From contig JBMNPM010000001.1 in NCBI GenBank assembly GCA_050943595.1, forward strand, positions 62,001-126,000: a DNA stretch of 64,000 nt, read 5' to 3'. Below the pieces are notes generated by a model, which searched no databases, was not told the DNA's origin, and was given only the letters and a program-made list of their open reading frames with translations. Within the stretch, counting starts at the first letter, position 1. The number at the start of each line of letters is the position of its first letter. This DNA comes from JAXGXJ01 sp050943595. GTDB taxonomy: Bacteria; Actinomycetota; Thermoleophilia; RBG-16-64-13. The translations under genes were made by a program, and so were the position numbers. Positions 1-8,337 of the stretch are shown here, piece by piece.

Positions 1-1937
1 GGGCCTTCGAGAGTACTCCCCGGCGCTTCTGGTTGAAGGAACTGGGCATCAAGATGGTCTTTATCGACCCGTACTACAACCACACCGCCGGTCTCTTCTG
101 TGACAAGTGGCTGGCGCCCCGTATGGGTACCGATGTCGCTCTGGCCCTGGGTATCGCCTTCGTCTGGCTCACCGAAGGTCTGTATGACAAGGAGTATGTA
201 GAGACCCGCACCCACGGCTTCGATGAATGGAAGGCCTACGTGCTCGGCGAAAGCGACGGAGTCCCCAAGACGCCTGAGTGGGCGGCTGAGGAGTCGCTCG
301 TACCCGCTCGTGAGATCCGCGCCCTAGCGCGTGAGTGGGGTACCAAAAAGACAATGCTCTCCGCCGGCGGCGTGGGCGGCTGGGGCGGTGCCTGTCGCGC
401 GGCGCACGGTGCCGAGTACGCTCGGGCCATGATCGGCCTGGCGGCTATGCAGGGTCTGGGCAAACCGGGAAGCAACATCTGGTCAACCAGTGCCGGCGTC
501 CCCGCCGACAAGACGTTCTGGTTCCCGGGTTACTCTGAGGGCGGCATCTCAGGTGATTCGGCCGGCACGGCCTCCGGCAAGTTCCTGCAAGCTCGGATGT
601 GGCCTGAGGGTGGCTCTATCTCCAACCCTCAGCGCACGGCCGAAGGCCAGGTCGGCTACCGGTTGCGCATCCCGGAGATGATGAACCACGAGAAGCTGGA
701 ATGGTACAGCAGGGGCTTCTGCGGTGGTTCCATCGAGATGCAGTTCAAGAAGTTCAAATTCCCGGCTTCAGGTTACCCGTACCCGCAGATGTACTATCGT
801 CTGGGCGGGTCGTTCTTCGGCACCATGACCGAGACCAATCGTTTCGTCCGTGCCTATCGCGAGGGCAAGATCCCCTTCGTGGTCAACCAGGCCATCTGGT
901 TCGAAGGCGAGACCAAGTTCGCCGACCTTATCCTGCCGTGCTGCACCAACTTCGAACGTTGGGATATCGGCGACTGGGCGCATCCCTCCGGCTACGGCCT
1001 GCACAAGTACGACCAGGTCAATCACCGGCTCATTGTCTTCCAGAAGAAGTGCATTGAGCCTCTGGGTGAGTCAAAATCCGAATACGATATCTTTACGCTC
1101 CTGGCCGAACGACTCGGCTTCGCCGACATCTACACCGAAGGCGGCCATACCGATCTCGATTGGGTGAAGCGGTACTTCCACGCCACCGACGTGTCCAAGC
1201 GCATCAGCTGGGAAGAGTTCGAGCGCAAGGGCTACTACATGGTGCCTGTGCCTGAAGACCGGCCTCGTACGCCGGCTCTGCGCTGGTTTGCCGAAGACCG
1301 TCGCAAGGACACCCCAGACTGGGGACCGCCGCCGTGGGATCAGATCGGTGGTAAAGGTCTGCAGACCCAGTCGGGCAAGATCGAGTTCGTGTCCAACAGC
1401 CTAAAGCGCTTCTACGCGACCGACGGCGAAGATCCTGAGCGTCCGGTTATGGGTCCGCAGTATATAGAGAGCTGGGAGGGTCATCACACCACAGAGCTCT
1501 TCGAAAAGTACCCGTTGGCCATGGTCTCCCCGCATCCGCGCTTCAGCTTCCATACCCATGGAGACCTGAAGGAATCGTGGAGCAACGAGATCGAAGACCA
1601 TCGCGTGCTGGTGGATGGCCACCACTACTGGATCATGCGCCTGCATCCCACGGATGCAGCTGCACGTGGTGTCGCCGACGGCGATCTCATCCGTGCCTAT
1701 AACGACCGGGGATCTGTGATCCTAGCCGCCCAGGTGACGGAGCGCATCAGGCCCGGCACGGTCCATTCGTATGAGTCCTGCGGTGACTACCTGCCCCTGG
1801 GTGAGCCGGGCTACTCACCGGATACCGCTGGGTGCATCAACATCCTTACCTCCAAGCGCTTTCTCACGCCTACCTCACCGGGACAGGCCCCCAATTCATG
1901 CTTGGTCCAGGTCGAGAAATGGGAGGGACAGGCCTAA
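1..1937 (+). CDS. Pyrogallol-phloroglucinol transhydroxylase-like large subunit, copy 1 (5' end outside window)
   Basis: Molybdopterin (DMSO reductase family) catalytic subunit. The frame is open from base 1 and encodes residues equivalent to 219-862 of the complete copy at 4873-7461, with which it appears identical. It matches the Pelobacter acidigallici transhydroxylase large subunit along its length, including the FPGYSEGG segment that carries the active-site tyrosine. The family moves a hydroxyl group between 1,2,3,5-tetrahydroxybenzene and pyrogallol, giving phloroglucinol. The stop overlaps the small-subunit start (TAATG), so the two are translationally coupled. The N-terminal half with the Mo-ligand serine lies outside the window, so intactness of this copy cannot be judged. 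Confidence 0.9.
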   Translation, partial: AFESTPRRFWLKELGIKMVFIDPYYNHTAGLFCDKWLAPRMGTDVALALGIAFVWLTEGLYDKEYVETRTHGFDEWKAYVLGESDGVPKTPEWAAEESLVPAREIRALAREWGTKKTMLSAGGVGGWGGACRAAHGAEYARAMIGLAAMQGLGKPGSNIWSTSAGVPADKTFWFPGYSEGGISGDSAGTASGKFLQARMWPEGGSISNPQRTAEGQVGYRLRIPEMMNHEKLEWYSRGFCGGSIEMQFKKFKFPASGYPYPQMYYRLGGSFFGTMTETNRFVRAYREGKIPFVVNQAIWFEGETKFADLILPCCTNFERWDIGDWAHPSGYGLHKYDQVNHRLIVFQKKCIEPLGESKSEYDIFTLLAERLGFADIYTEGGHTDLDWVKRYFHATDVSKRISWEEFERKGYYMVPVPEDRPRTPALRWFAEDRRKDTPDWGPPPWDQIGGKGLQTQSGKIEFVSNSLKRFYATDGEDPERPVMGPQYIESWEGHHTTELFEKYPLAMVSPHPRFSFHTHGDLKESWSNEIEDHRVLVDGHHYWIMRLHPTDAAARGVADGDLIRAYNDRGSVILAAQVTERIRPGTVHSYESCGDYLPLGEPGYSPDTAGCINILTSKRFLTPTSPGQAPNSCLVQVEKWEGQA

Positions 1938-2767
1938 TGAAAAAGTGGAACCTGGTCATTGACGTAGCCCGTTGCCACGATTGCAACAACTGCTTCATGT
2001 CCGACAAGGACGAGTTTGTCGGTAACGATTTCCCACCCTATTCGGCGGCTCAGCCCTGGAACGGCCATCGTTGGATGAACATCCTGCGTACCGAGCGTGG
2101 CCAGTATCCCATCGTACAGGTGGGTTATCTGCCTATGCCCTGTATGCATTGCGACGAAGCCCCCTGCCTTACCGATGACGGCGCCGTCTACAAGCGGGAT
2201 GACGGCCTGGTCATCATCGATCCCGAGAAGGCCAAGGGCAAGAAGGAGATCCTGGATAGCTGTCCCTACGGTGTCATCTACTGGAACGAGGAAGCGGCTC
2301 TTCCCCAGAAGTGCACCGGCTGCGCCCACCTTATCGACCAAGGGTGGACGGAGACCCGCTGCTCGCAGGTGTGTCCCACCCAGGCCATCCAGTTGGTCTT
2401 GGCCGAGGATGCGGACATGGCCAAGCAGGTGGCTGAAGGTGAGCTGCGCGCCTACAAAGACGAGCTGGGCACCAAGCCCCGCGTCTACTACAAGAATCTC
2501 TACAAGTTCGACAAGGTGTTCGTCGCCGCCGGCGTCGTTTTCGCCGACACTGATGAGTGTGCCGACGGGGTTCAGGTGACCGTGAGCGAGAAGGGGACCG
2601 TAGTAGGTACCGCTCAGACCAACAACTACGGCGAGTTCGTCGTCGACGGACTCGAGCAGACGACCTATGACGTCACCATCCAGGCGGCCGGTTATAAACC
2701 CCACTCCGCCGCCGTCACCTTGGACAAGAGTCTCAACATGGGAGTGGTCATGCTGGAGAAAGCCTAG
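1937..2767 (+). CDS. Transhydroxylase-like iron-sulfur small subunit, copy 1
   Basis: 276 residues, the length of the transhydroxylase small subunit. The first ~200 residues form a ferredoxin-like electron-transfer domain (CHDCNNC near residue 13, PCMHCDEAPC near 66, CTGC and CSQVC later). The last ~70 residues form a small beta domain of transthyretin/Cna-B type (TNNYGEFVVDGL), as in the P. acidigallici protein. Oddity: the expected fourth cysteine of the first cluster is Asp23 (CNNCFMSD instead of the usual CxxxC). One cluster may therefore be Asp-ligated or [3Fe-4S]. It starts at the ATG overlapping the large-subunit stop. It is cytoplasmic, with no Tat signal on either subunit. Confidence 0.9.
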   Translation: MKKWNLVIDVARCHDCNNCFMSDKDEFVGNDFPPYSAAQPWNGHRWMNILRTERGQYPIVQVGYLPMPCMHCDEAPCLTDDGAVYKRDDGLVIIDPEKAKGKKEILDSCPYGVIYWNEEAALPQKCTGCAHLIDQGWTETRCSQVCPTQAIQLVLAEDADMAKQVAEGELRAYKDELGTKPRVYYKNLYKFDKVFVAAGVVFADTDECADGVQVTVSEKGTVVGTAQTNNYGEFVVDGLEQTTYDVTIQAAGYKPHSAAVTLDKSLNMGVVMLEKA

Positions 2768-2813
2768 TCGAGTCGTACTGAGTCGTACTAGGTCTGTACC
2801 AGGTCGATCGTTG

Positions 2814-2842
2814 CGCCCCCGCCGGGTTTCCCGGCGGGGGCG
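2814..2842 (+). terminator. Hairpin after transhydroxylase operon copy 1
   Basis: A 13-bp GC-only stem (CGCCCCCGCCGGG and its complement) around a TTT loop lies 46 bases after the small-subunit stop. There is no T-tract, so it may act as an intrinsic-like or Rho-assisted terminator or a 3' stabiliser. The repeat boundary falls within its right arm. Confidence 0.7.
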
Positions 2843-2938
2843 GCGGGAAGGAGGTTCGTTCGATCTGGAGAGGGGACGGCAGACCGCATAAAACCGAATG
2901 GGACTGACTCTCGTCGTTTTAGGCAAGGGGGGAAGAGA

Positions 2939-3577
2939 TTGGAAACAGTAACAAGATTGCAGTATGGAAACCCGTCCGCACTTACGTTCTTTGCGGCTGG
3001 ATACGGTTTCCTCCTTTTGGCGCTGACCTCGTTCATCCCAGATAACGCAGCCATCGCTACAGCCTCAATGTGGGGCCTTCTGATACCAGGCGCCGGTCTC
3101 TTCTGGGCGGGTGTCTGGAACTACGCCAGGGGAGAGAGTTTTTTCGCGATCGTCGCCACATTCATCGGTATGTGGGCGTTCGCCCTGTTTTTCACCAGCA
3201 AGTTCTCGAATCCTGGCGGCCCGCCCGATCCACTGGCCTTGGGCCTGATTGGGATCGGTGCCGCTGTTGGTATCACGATCTTCCTGGTCTTTGCGATCAG
3301 GGCAAAGATGTGGGTCTTTGCGGCGACCGTAGCGACACTCGGTGGCGTGTCGTTCTGGCTGGGCATGCAGGGTATGCCCTTCGAGTTTGCCCATAATTTC
3401 AGGTGGATGACGGGTTTCAACGCGATTGTCAACTTCGCGCTGCTTTACTACCAGGGCTTCCAGGCCGTCATGGACATGAACGTGGGTATGGCTGTGACGT
3501 ATGAGGAAGATAAGAAGCTGGTTGCCGACGTGGACATATGCGGGATGCCGAAAGATCGTAGCAGTATCGATAGTTAA
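2939..3577 (+). CDS. GPR1/FUN34/YaaH (SatP)-like acetate transporter family membrane protein
   Basis: 212 residues with about six hydrophobic segments. The N-terminus has the family-type YGNPSALTFFAAGYG segment (compare NPAPLGL in SatP), followed by a glycine-rich second helix, a WNYARGESFF loop (compare EYKKGNTF) and a closing helix ending in a segment like the family's xNExxG. These proteins carry acetate or succinate across the inner membrane. A start at TTG 2939 is supported by a strong GGGGGG ribosome site. Lying between two transhydroxylase copies, it could export the acetate formed from phloroglucinol; this is inference. The family call is by pattern only, and another six-helix family is possible. 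Confidence 0.6.
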   Translation: METVTRLQYGNPSALTFFAAGYGFLLLALTSFIPDNAAIATASMWGLLIPGAGLFWAGVWNYARGESFFAIVATFIGMWAFALFFTSKFSNPGGPPDPLALGLIGIGAAVGITIFLVFAIRAKMWVFAATVATLGGVSFWLGMQGMPFEFAHNFRWMTGFNAIVNFALLYYQGFQAVMDMNVGMAVTYEEDKKLVADVDICGMPKDRSSIDS

Positions 3578-3584
3578 TGGAGCT

Positions 3585-3631
3585 GGACTCTGAGCACTGC
3601 GGGAAATTCGTTCCCGCAGTGCTCAGAGTCC
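3585..3631 (+). terminator. Perfect 21-bp inverted repeat after the transporter gene
   Basis: Two 21-base arms (3585-3605 and 3611-3631) are exactly complementary around a 5-base loop, starting seven bases after the transporter stop. No T-run follows. The likely role is terminator or mRNA 3' stabiliser between the transporter and the tetR gene. Confidence 0.75.
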
Positions 3632-3700
3632 ACCGCCGACCCGGCGACAGGCCGGACTGCATCGTATACCCTTCGGGTCATAGCTGACTTACGCTTGCGC

Positions 3701-3706
3701 TATAAT
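3701..3706 (+). promoter_or_regulatory. Consensus -10 element upstream of tetR
   Basis: A perfect TATAAT lies 45 bases before the tetR ATG, in an otherwise GC-rich stretch. The -35 at 17-bp spacing (TCATAG, 3678-3683) is poor, so the promoter may need an activator or be weak. Confidence 0.5.
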
Positions 3707-3750
3707 GCGAGAAGTATCAGTGGGGGGATCGTGGGGGGTGCAGCTCGGCT

Positions 3751-4407
3751 ATGGCTAAATCGACTCCGCGCATGAGTGCTGCAGCGCGTAAGCAGCAGAT
3801 AGCAGAAGTCACACTCGACTTGATCGGCCGGTATGGGCTGCAGGGGACTACTATGTCTCGTATTGCCGCCAACGTTGGTATCACCCAAGCTGCTCTGTAC
3901 ACTCATTTCGATAGCCGGCACGATATTCTGTTGGCCGCCTTGGATGTCATGTACGAGAGGATATACGCTGATCGTGAGGCATTGATCACCGAGAACTCGC
4001 TGGATACTCTGCGGCGCATCTGTGAGCATCACCGGGAGTTCTGGGCCGGAAAGAGGGACCGGCATAACTACCAACTACTGTTAGGGTTCATTGGCGCAGC
4101 CCCATCCGAGGGGCTCCAGGAAGCCATGGCGGAGAAGCACATGGGCACAGTGCGACAGCTCGCTCAAGTAGTGGAGAAGGGGAAGGAAGAGGGGAAGATC
4201 CCCGCGCACGTGGACCCCGATCACGTAGCTTGGCTCATAACCGGCTGGGCTCTCGGAGGAGATGTGTGTGACTTGATCGGCCTCACCGCGCTTGTGGAGC
4301 CCAAGTTGGCGACCTATTGGCACAGCGCTATCCTTGATGAAATGTTCAAGGGTTTCGCTAATGGGGCCATCGCGACCGAGGCCGATGGCGATGGAGCTCA
4401 GACCTAG
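3751..4407 (+). CDS. TetR/AcrR family transcriptional regulator
   Basis: 218 residues. The N-terminal TetR helix-turn-helix covers residues ~10-55 (LDLIGRYGLQGTTMSRIAANVG, then the ITQAALYTHF recognition helix). The C-terminal ~150 residues are a helical ligand/dimer domain ending in an acidic tail. The ATG follows a purine-rich ribosome site (GGGGGGTG). It sits between the acetate-transporter-like gene and the second transhydroxylase operon. It probably controls one or both, perhaps sensing a phenolic substrate or product; the ligand is unknown. A T-tailed hairpin closes the unit at 4464-4488. Confidence 0.85.
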   Translation: MAKSTPRMSAAARKQQIAEVTLDLIGRYGLQGTTMSRIAANVGITQAALYTHFDSRHDILLAALDVMYERIYADREALITENSLDTLRRICEHHREFWAGKRDRHNYQLLLGFIGAAPSEGLQEAMAEKHMGTVRQLAQVVEKGKEEGKIPAHVDPDHVAWLITGWALGGDVCDLIGLTALVEPKLATYWHSAILDEMFKGFANGAIATEADGDGAQT

Positions 4408-4463
4408 TCCAGGGAGTCAGGGGTGATCGCGGCACTCAGCCCCTGAGCGTGCTTGTCTGCAGC

Positions 4464-4488
4464 GGGGCCGTCTTTTCGGCCCCTTCTT
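4464..4488 (+). terminator. Rho-independent terminator after tetR
   Basis: A GGGGCCG/CGGCCCC stem with a TCTTTT loop is followed by TTCTT, 56 bases downstream of the tetR stop. Confidence 0.75.
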
Positions 4489-4571
4489 CCGCCTAACAGG
4501 AGTCGTCGAACGTCGCCTGATAGGGCGGCCATCAAGGCTTGTCGGCCACCGTTTCTATTTGTGCCTTTCAC

Positions 4572-4616
4572 TTGACAAACTGCTGAGCAGGCGGTAAGTT
4601 GTGACCATTGACAACT
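4572..4616 (+). promoter_or_regulatory. Candidate promoter with overlapping palindromic operator upstream of transhydroxylase copy 2
   Basis: A perfect -35 TTGACA (4572-4577) lies 17 bp before a weak -10 TAAGTT (4595-4600). Overlapping the -10 and start region is an imperfect 20-bp palindrome (4597-4616) with perfect AGTTGT/ACAACT arms, the size expected of a TetR operator. A second TTGACA occurs at 4608-4613 and a TATAAT at 4674-4679, so the true start site is uncertain. Confidence 0.45.
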
Positions 4617-4677
4617 GAACGCTTGGTAGCTTTGGTCCACAAGCTCCTATGATGGGCGCAGAGGCTGGGGGTGTATA

Positions 4678-4854
4678 ATGAAAACACGTCGATTCACGAG
4701 TTTCAGCGTAAGCGGACCTGTCTATGTCGATGTAGAAGATGGCCAGGTGGTCCGCGTTGCCACGCTGATGTTTGATATATCGGGCTGGGTCGACAGGATC
4801 ACATCCCGATTCTCGAAATGGGCCAGAAGTCATCATCTCGCACACCACCGTTGA
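4678..4854 (+). pseudogene. Relic of a transhydroxylase large-subunit N-terminus
   Basis: A 58-codon frame beginning ATG at 4678 reads RRFTSFSVSGPVYVDVEDG and then VVRVATLMFDIS. This closely parallels the intact N-terminus 195 bases downstream (QRFTNLTTGGPVYVDVEDG, then IVRIIPLQLDES). After ~35 residues similarity fades, and the frame stops 18 bases before the intact gene's ATG. It lacks every catalytic residue, so it is a truncated gene or the start of an abandoned duplicate. Its ATG overlaps a TATAAT, so it may lie in the 5' leader of the operon. Whether it is translated as a leader peptide is unknown. Confidence 0.7.
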
Positions 4855-4872
4855 GGACCTGAGGAGGGACAT

Positions 4873-7461
4873 ATGCCAGAAACGCAACGGTTCACAAATC
4901 TCACCACCGGGGGACCTGTCTACGTCGATGTGGAAGATGGTGAGATAGTACGTATTATCCCGCTGCAGCTGGACGAGAGTGATGGCCCATCATGGACCAT
5001 CGATGCCCGAGGTCGTAAGTTCACGCCCCCCCGCACGACGACGCTGTCGCCCTGGATAGCGGCACACAAGTCCACCATCTACTCCCCCAAGCGTATTCTC
5101 ACCCCGCTCAAACGGGTGGACTTCGACATCAAGGGTGATCGTAACATCCAAAACAGGGGTATTTCCGGCTACGAGCCTATCAGCTGGGATGCTGCTCTGG
5201 ACATGATGGCCGAAGAGATGATCCGGCTAAAAAGAGAGGTCGGTCCGGCAGCCATCATGACCACGCCCTCCTCGCATCAGATGTGGGGCAACATCGGCTA
5301 TCGCTTTAGCGCCTACAACCGTTTTGTCAACCTGTGGGGTATGACCTACGTAGAGCATAACCCCGACAGCTGGGAAGGTTGGCAGTGGGGCGGCGACCAC
5401 ATGTGGGGTTTCGCTAACCGTCTGGGCCTGCCCGGCCAGTACGATCTTCTCGAGGATGCTCTTCAGAACACAGAGATGGTGGTGTTTTGGGCGTCTGATC
5501 CCGAGACCACCGGTGGTAACTACGGGGCCTTCGAGAGTACTCCCCGGCGCTTCTGGTTGAAGGAACTGGGCATCAAGATGGTCTTTATCGACCCGTACTA
5601 CAACCACACCGCCGGTCTCTTCTGTGACAAGTGGCTGGCGCCCCGTATGGGTACCGATGTCGCTCTGGCCCTGGGTATCGCCTTCGTCTGGCTCACCGAA
5701 GGTCTGTATGACAAGGAGTATGTAGAGACCCGCACCCACGGCTTCGATGAATGGAAGGCCTACGTGCTCGGCGAAAGCGACGGAGTCCCCAAGACGCCTG
5801 AGTGGGCGGCTGAGGAGTCGCTCGTACCCGCTCGTGAGATCCGCGCCCTAGCGCGTGAGTGGGGTACCAAAAAGACAATGCTCTCCGCCGGCGGCGTGGG
5901 CGGCTGGGGCGGTGCCTGTCGCGCGGCGCACGGTGCCGAGTACGCTCGGGCCATGATCGGCCTGGCGGCTATGCAGGGTCTGGGCAAACCGGGAAGCAAC
6001 ATCTGGTCAACCAGTGCCGGCGTCCCCGCCGACAAGACGTTCTGGTTCCCGGGTTACTCTGAGGGCGGCATCTCAGGTGATTCGGCCGGCACGGCCTCCG
6101 GCAAGTTCCTGCAAGCTCGGATGTGGCCTGAGGGTGGCTCTATCTCCAACCCTCAGCGCACGGCCGAAGGCCAGGTCGGCTACCGGTTGCGCATCCCGGA
6201 GATGATGAACCACGAGAAGCTGGAATGGTACAGCAGGGGCTTCTGCGGTGGTTCCATCGAGATGCAGTTCAAGAAGTTCAAATTCCCGGCTTCAGGTTAC
6301 CCGTACCCGCAGATGTACTATCGTCTGGGCGGGTCGTTCTTCGGCACCATGACCGAGACCAATCGTTTCGTCCGTGCCTATCGCGAGGGCAAGATCCCCT
6401 TCGTGGTCAACCAGGCCATCTGGTTCGAAGGCGAGACCAAGTTCGCCGACCTTATCCTGCCGTGCTGCACCAACTTCGAACGTTGGGATATCGGCGACTG
6501 GGCGCATCCCTCCGGCTACGGCCTGCACAAGTACGACCAGGTCAATCACCGGCTCATTGTCTTCCAGAAGAAGTGCATTGAGCCTCTGGGTGAGTCAAAA
6601 TCCGAATACGATATCTTTACGCTCCTGGCCGAACGACTCGGCTTCGCCGACATCTACACCGAAGGCGGCCATACCGATCTCGATTGGGTGAAGCGGTACT
6701 TCCACGCCACCGACGTGTCCAAGCGCATCAGCTGGGAAGAGTTCGAGCGCAAGGGCTACTACATGGTGCCTGTGCCTGAAGACCGGCCTCGTACGCCGGC
6801 TCTGCGCTGGTTTGCCGAAGACCGTCGCAAGGACACCCCAGACTGGGGACCGCCGCCGTGGGATCAGATCGGTGGTAAAGGTCTGCAGACCCAGTCGGGC
6901 AAGATCGAGTTCGTGTCCAACAGCCTAAAGCGCTTCTACGCGACCGACGGCGAAGATCCTGAGCGTCCGGTTATGGGTCCGCAGTATATAGAGAGCTGGG
7001 AGGGTCATCACACCACAGAGCTCTTCGAAAAGTACCCGTTGGCCATGGTCTCCCCGCATCCGCGCTTCAGCTTCCATACCCATGGAGACCTGAAGGAATC
7101 GTGGAGCAACGAGATCGAAGACCATCGCGTGCTGGTGGATGGCCACCACTACTGGATCATGCGCCTGCATCCCACGGATGCAGCTGCACGTGGTGTCGCC
7201 GACGGCGATCTCATCCGTGCCTATAACGACCGGGGATCTGTGATCCTAGCCGCCCAGGTGACGGAGCGCATCAGGCCCGGCACGGTCCATTCGTATGAGT
7301 CCTGCGGTGACTACCTGCCCCTGGGTGAGCCGGGCTACTCACCGGATACCGCTGGGTGCATCAACATCCTTACCTCCAAGCGCTTTCTCACGCCTACCTC
7401 ACCGGGACAGGCCCCCAATTCATGCTTGGTCCAGGTCGAGAAATGGGAGGGACAGGCCTAA
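4873..7461 (+). CDS. Pyrogallol-phloroglucinol transhydroxylase-like large subunit, copy 2 (complete)
   Basis: 862 residues; the characterised P. acidigallici subunit has about 875. It binds the bis-molybdopterin cofactor. With a constant offset of nine, the known active-site residues are all present: His135 (H144), Tyr143-Arg144 (Y152-R153), Asp165 (D174), Ser166 (the Mo ligand S175), Trp167 (W176), Trp345 (W354) and Tyr395 (Y404). There is no N-terminal CxxC iron-sulfur motif and no Tat signal, as in the transhydroxylase. The ATG follows GAGGAGG. The inferred role is conversion of pyrogallol to phloroglucinol in anaerobic gallate or polyphenol fermentation. Downstream enzymes (phloroglucinol reductase, gallate decarboxylase) are not in the window. 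Residues 219-862 lie in the duplicated segment. Confidence 0.93.
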   Translation: MPETQRFTNLTTGGPVYVDVEDGEIVRIIPLQLDESDGPSWTIDARGRKFTPPRTTTLSPWIAAHKSTIYSPKRILTPLKRVDFDIKGDRNIQNRGISGYEPISWDAALDMMAEEMIRLKREVGPAAIMTTPSSHQMWGNIGYRFSAYNRFVNLWGMTYVEHNPDSWEGWQWGGDHMWGFANRLGLPGQYDLLEDALQNTEMVVFWASDPETTGGNYGAFESTPRRFWLKELGIKMVFIDPYYNHTAGLFCDKWLAPRMGTDVALALGIAFVWLTEGLYDKEYVETRTHGFDEWKAYVLGESDGVPKTPEWAAEESLVPAREIRALAREWGTKKTMLSAGGVGGWGGACRAAHGAEYARAMIGLAAMQGLGKPGSNIWSTSAGVPADKTFWFPGYSEGGISGDSAGTASGKFLQARMWPEGGSISNPQRTAEGQVGYRLRIPEMMNHEKLEWYSRGFCGGSIEMQFKKFKFPASGYPYPQMYYRLGGSFFGTMTETNRFVRAYREGKIPFVVNQAIWFEGETKFADLILPCCTNFERWDIGDWAHPSGYGLHKYDQVNHRLIVFQKKCIEPLGESKSEYDIFTLLAERLGFADIYTEGGHTDLDWVKRYFHATDVSKRISWEEFERKGYYMVPVPEDRPRTPALRWFAEDRRKDTPDWGPPPWDQIGGKGLQTQSGKIEFVSNSLKRFYATDGEDPERPVMGPQYIESWEGHHTTELFEKYPLAMVSPHPRFSFHTHGDLKESWSNEIEDHRVLVDGHHYWIMRLHPTDAAARGVADGDLIRAYNDRGSVILAAQVTERIRPGTVHSYESCGDYLPLGEPGYSPDTAGCINILTSKRFLTPTSPGQAPNSCLVQVEKWEGQA

Positions 7462-8291
7462 TGAAAAAGTGGAACCTGGTCATTGACGTAGCCCGTTGCC
7501 ACGATTGCAACAACTGCTTCATGTCCGACAAGGACGAGTTTGTCGGTAACGATTTCCCACCCTATTCGGCGGCTCAGCCCTGGAACGGCCATCGTTGGAT
7601 GAACATCCTGCGTACCGAGCGTGGCCAGTATCCCATCGTACAGGTGGGTTATCTGCCTATGCCCTGTATGCATTGCGACGAAGCCCCCTGCCTTACCGAT
7701 GACGGCGCCGTCTACAAGCGGGATGACGGCCTGGTCATCATCGATCCCGAGAAGGCCAAGGGCAAGAAGGAGATCCTGGATAGCTGTCCCTACGGTGTCA
7801 TCTACTGGAACGAGGAAGCGGCTCTTCCCCAGAAGTGCACCGGCTGCGCCCACCTTATCGACCAAGGGTGGACGGAGACCCGCTGCTCGCAGGTGTGTCC
7901 CACCCAGGCCATCCAGTTGGTCTTGGCCGAGGATGCGGACATGGCCAAGCAGGTGGCTGAAGGTGAGCTGCGCGCCTACAAAGACGAGCTGGGCACCAAG
8001 CCCCGCGTCTACTACAAGAATCTCTACAAGTTCGACAAGGTGTTCGTCGCCGCCGGCGTCGTTTTCGCCGACACTGATGAGTGTGCCGACGGGGTTCAGG
8101 TGACCGTGAGCGAGAAGGGGACCGTAGTAGGTACCGCTCAGACCAACAACTACGGCGAGTTCGTCGTCGACGGACTCGAGCAGACGACCTATGACGTCAC
8201 CATCCAGGCGGCCGGTTATAAACCCCACTCCGCCGCCGTCACCTTGGACAAGAGTCTCAACATGGGAGTGGTCATGCTGGAGAAAGCCTAG
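7461..8291 (+). CDS. Transhydroxylase-like iron-sulfur small subunit, copy 2
   Basis: 276 residues, the same sequence as the subunit at 1937-2767. It has a ferredoxin-type domain with 11 clearly placed cluster cysteines plus Asp23 where the twelfth is expected, and then a C-terminal beta domain. It should pass electrons to or from the Mo subunit and stabilise the heterodimer. It overlaps the large-subunit stop by one base (TAATG). Both copies share the Cys-to-Asp change, so it predates the duplication or was spread by gene conversion. Confidence 0.92.
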   Translation: MKKWNLVIDVARCHDCNNCFMSDKDEFVGNDFPPYSAAQPWNGHRWMNILRTERGQYPIVQVGYLPMPCMHCDEAPCLTDDGAVYKRDDGLVIIDPEKAKGKKEILDSCPYGVIYWNEEAALPQKCTGCAHLIDQGWTETRCSQVCPTQAIQLVLAEDADMAKQVAEGELRAYKDELGTKPRVYYKNLYKFDKVFVAAGVVFADTDECADGVQVTVSEKGTVVGTAQTNNYGEFVVDGLEQTTYDVTIQAAGYKPHSAAVTLDKSLNMGVVMLEKA

Positions 8292-8337
8292 TCGAGTCGT
8301 ACTGAGTCGTACTAGGTCTGTACCAGGTCGATCGTTG

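Larger units (their letters stand above)
1..2840. repeat. Direct repeat, left copy (at least 2,840 bp)
   Basis: Bases 1-2840 correspond one-for-one to 5525-8364 (constant offset 5524). I found no difference by eye, and shadow frames on both strands also translate identically. It covers the 3' part of the large subunit, the whole small subunit and the terminator stem. Similarity stops at 2840/8364, inside the terminator. The left boundary lies beyond the window. Confidence 0.95.

Noticed and set aside
1934..2926. Long minus-strand open frame (330 codons) opposite the small subunit
   Set aside because: It is antisense to a well-supported gene, its sequence shows no family motif, and it arises from GC-rich codon bias. 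Similar antisense frames at 9806-11041, 35442-36938 and 48228-49661 were rejected for the same reason.
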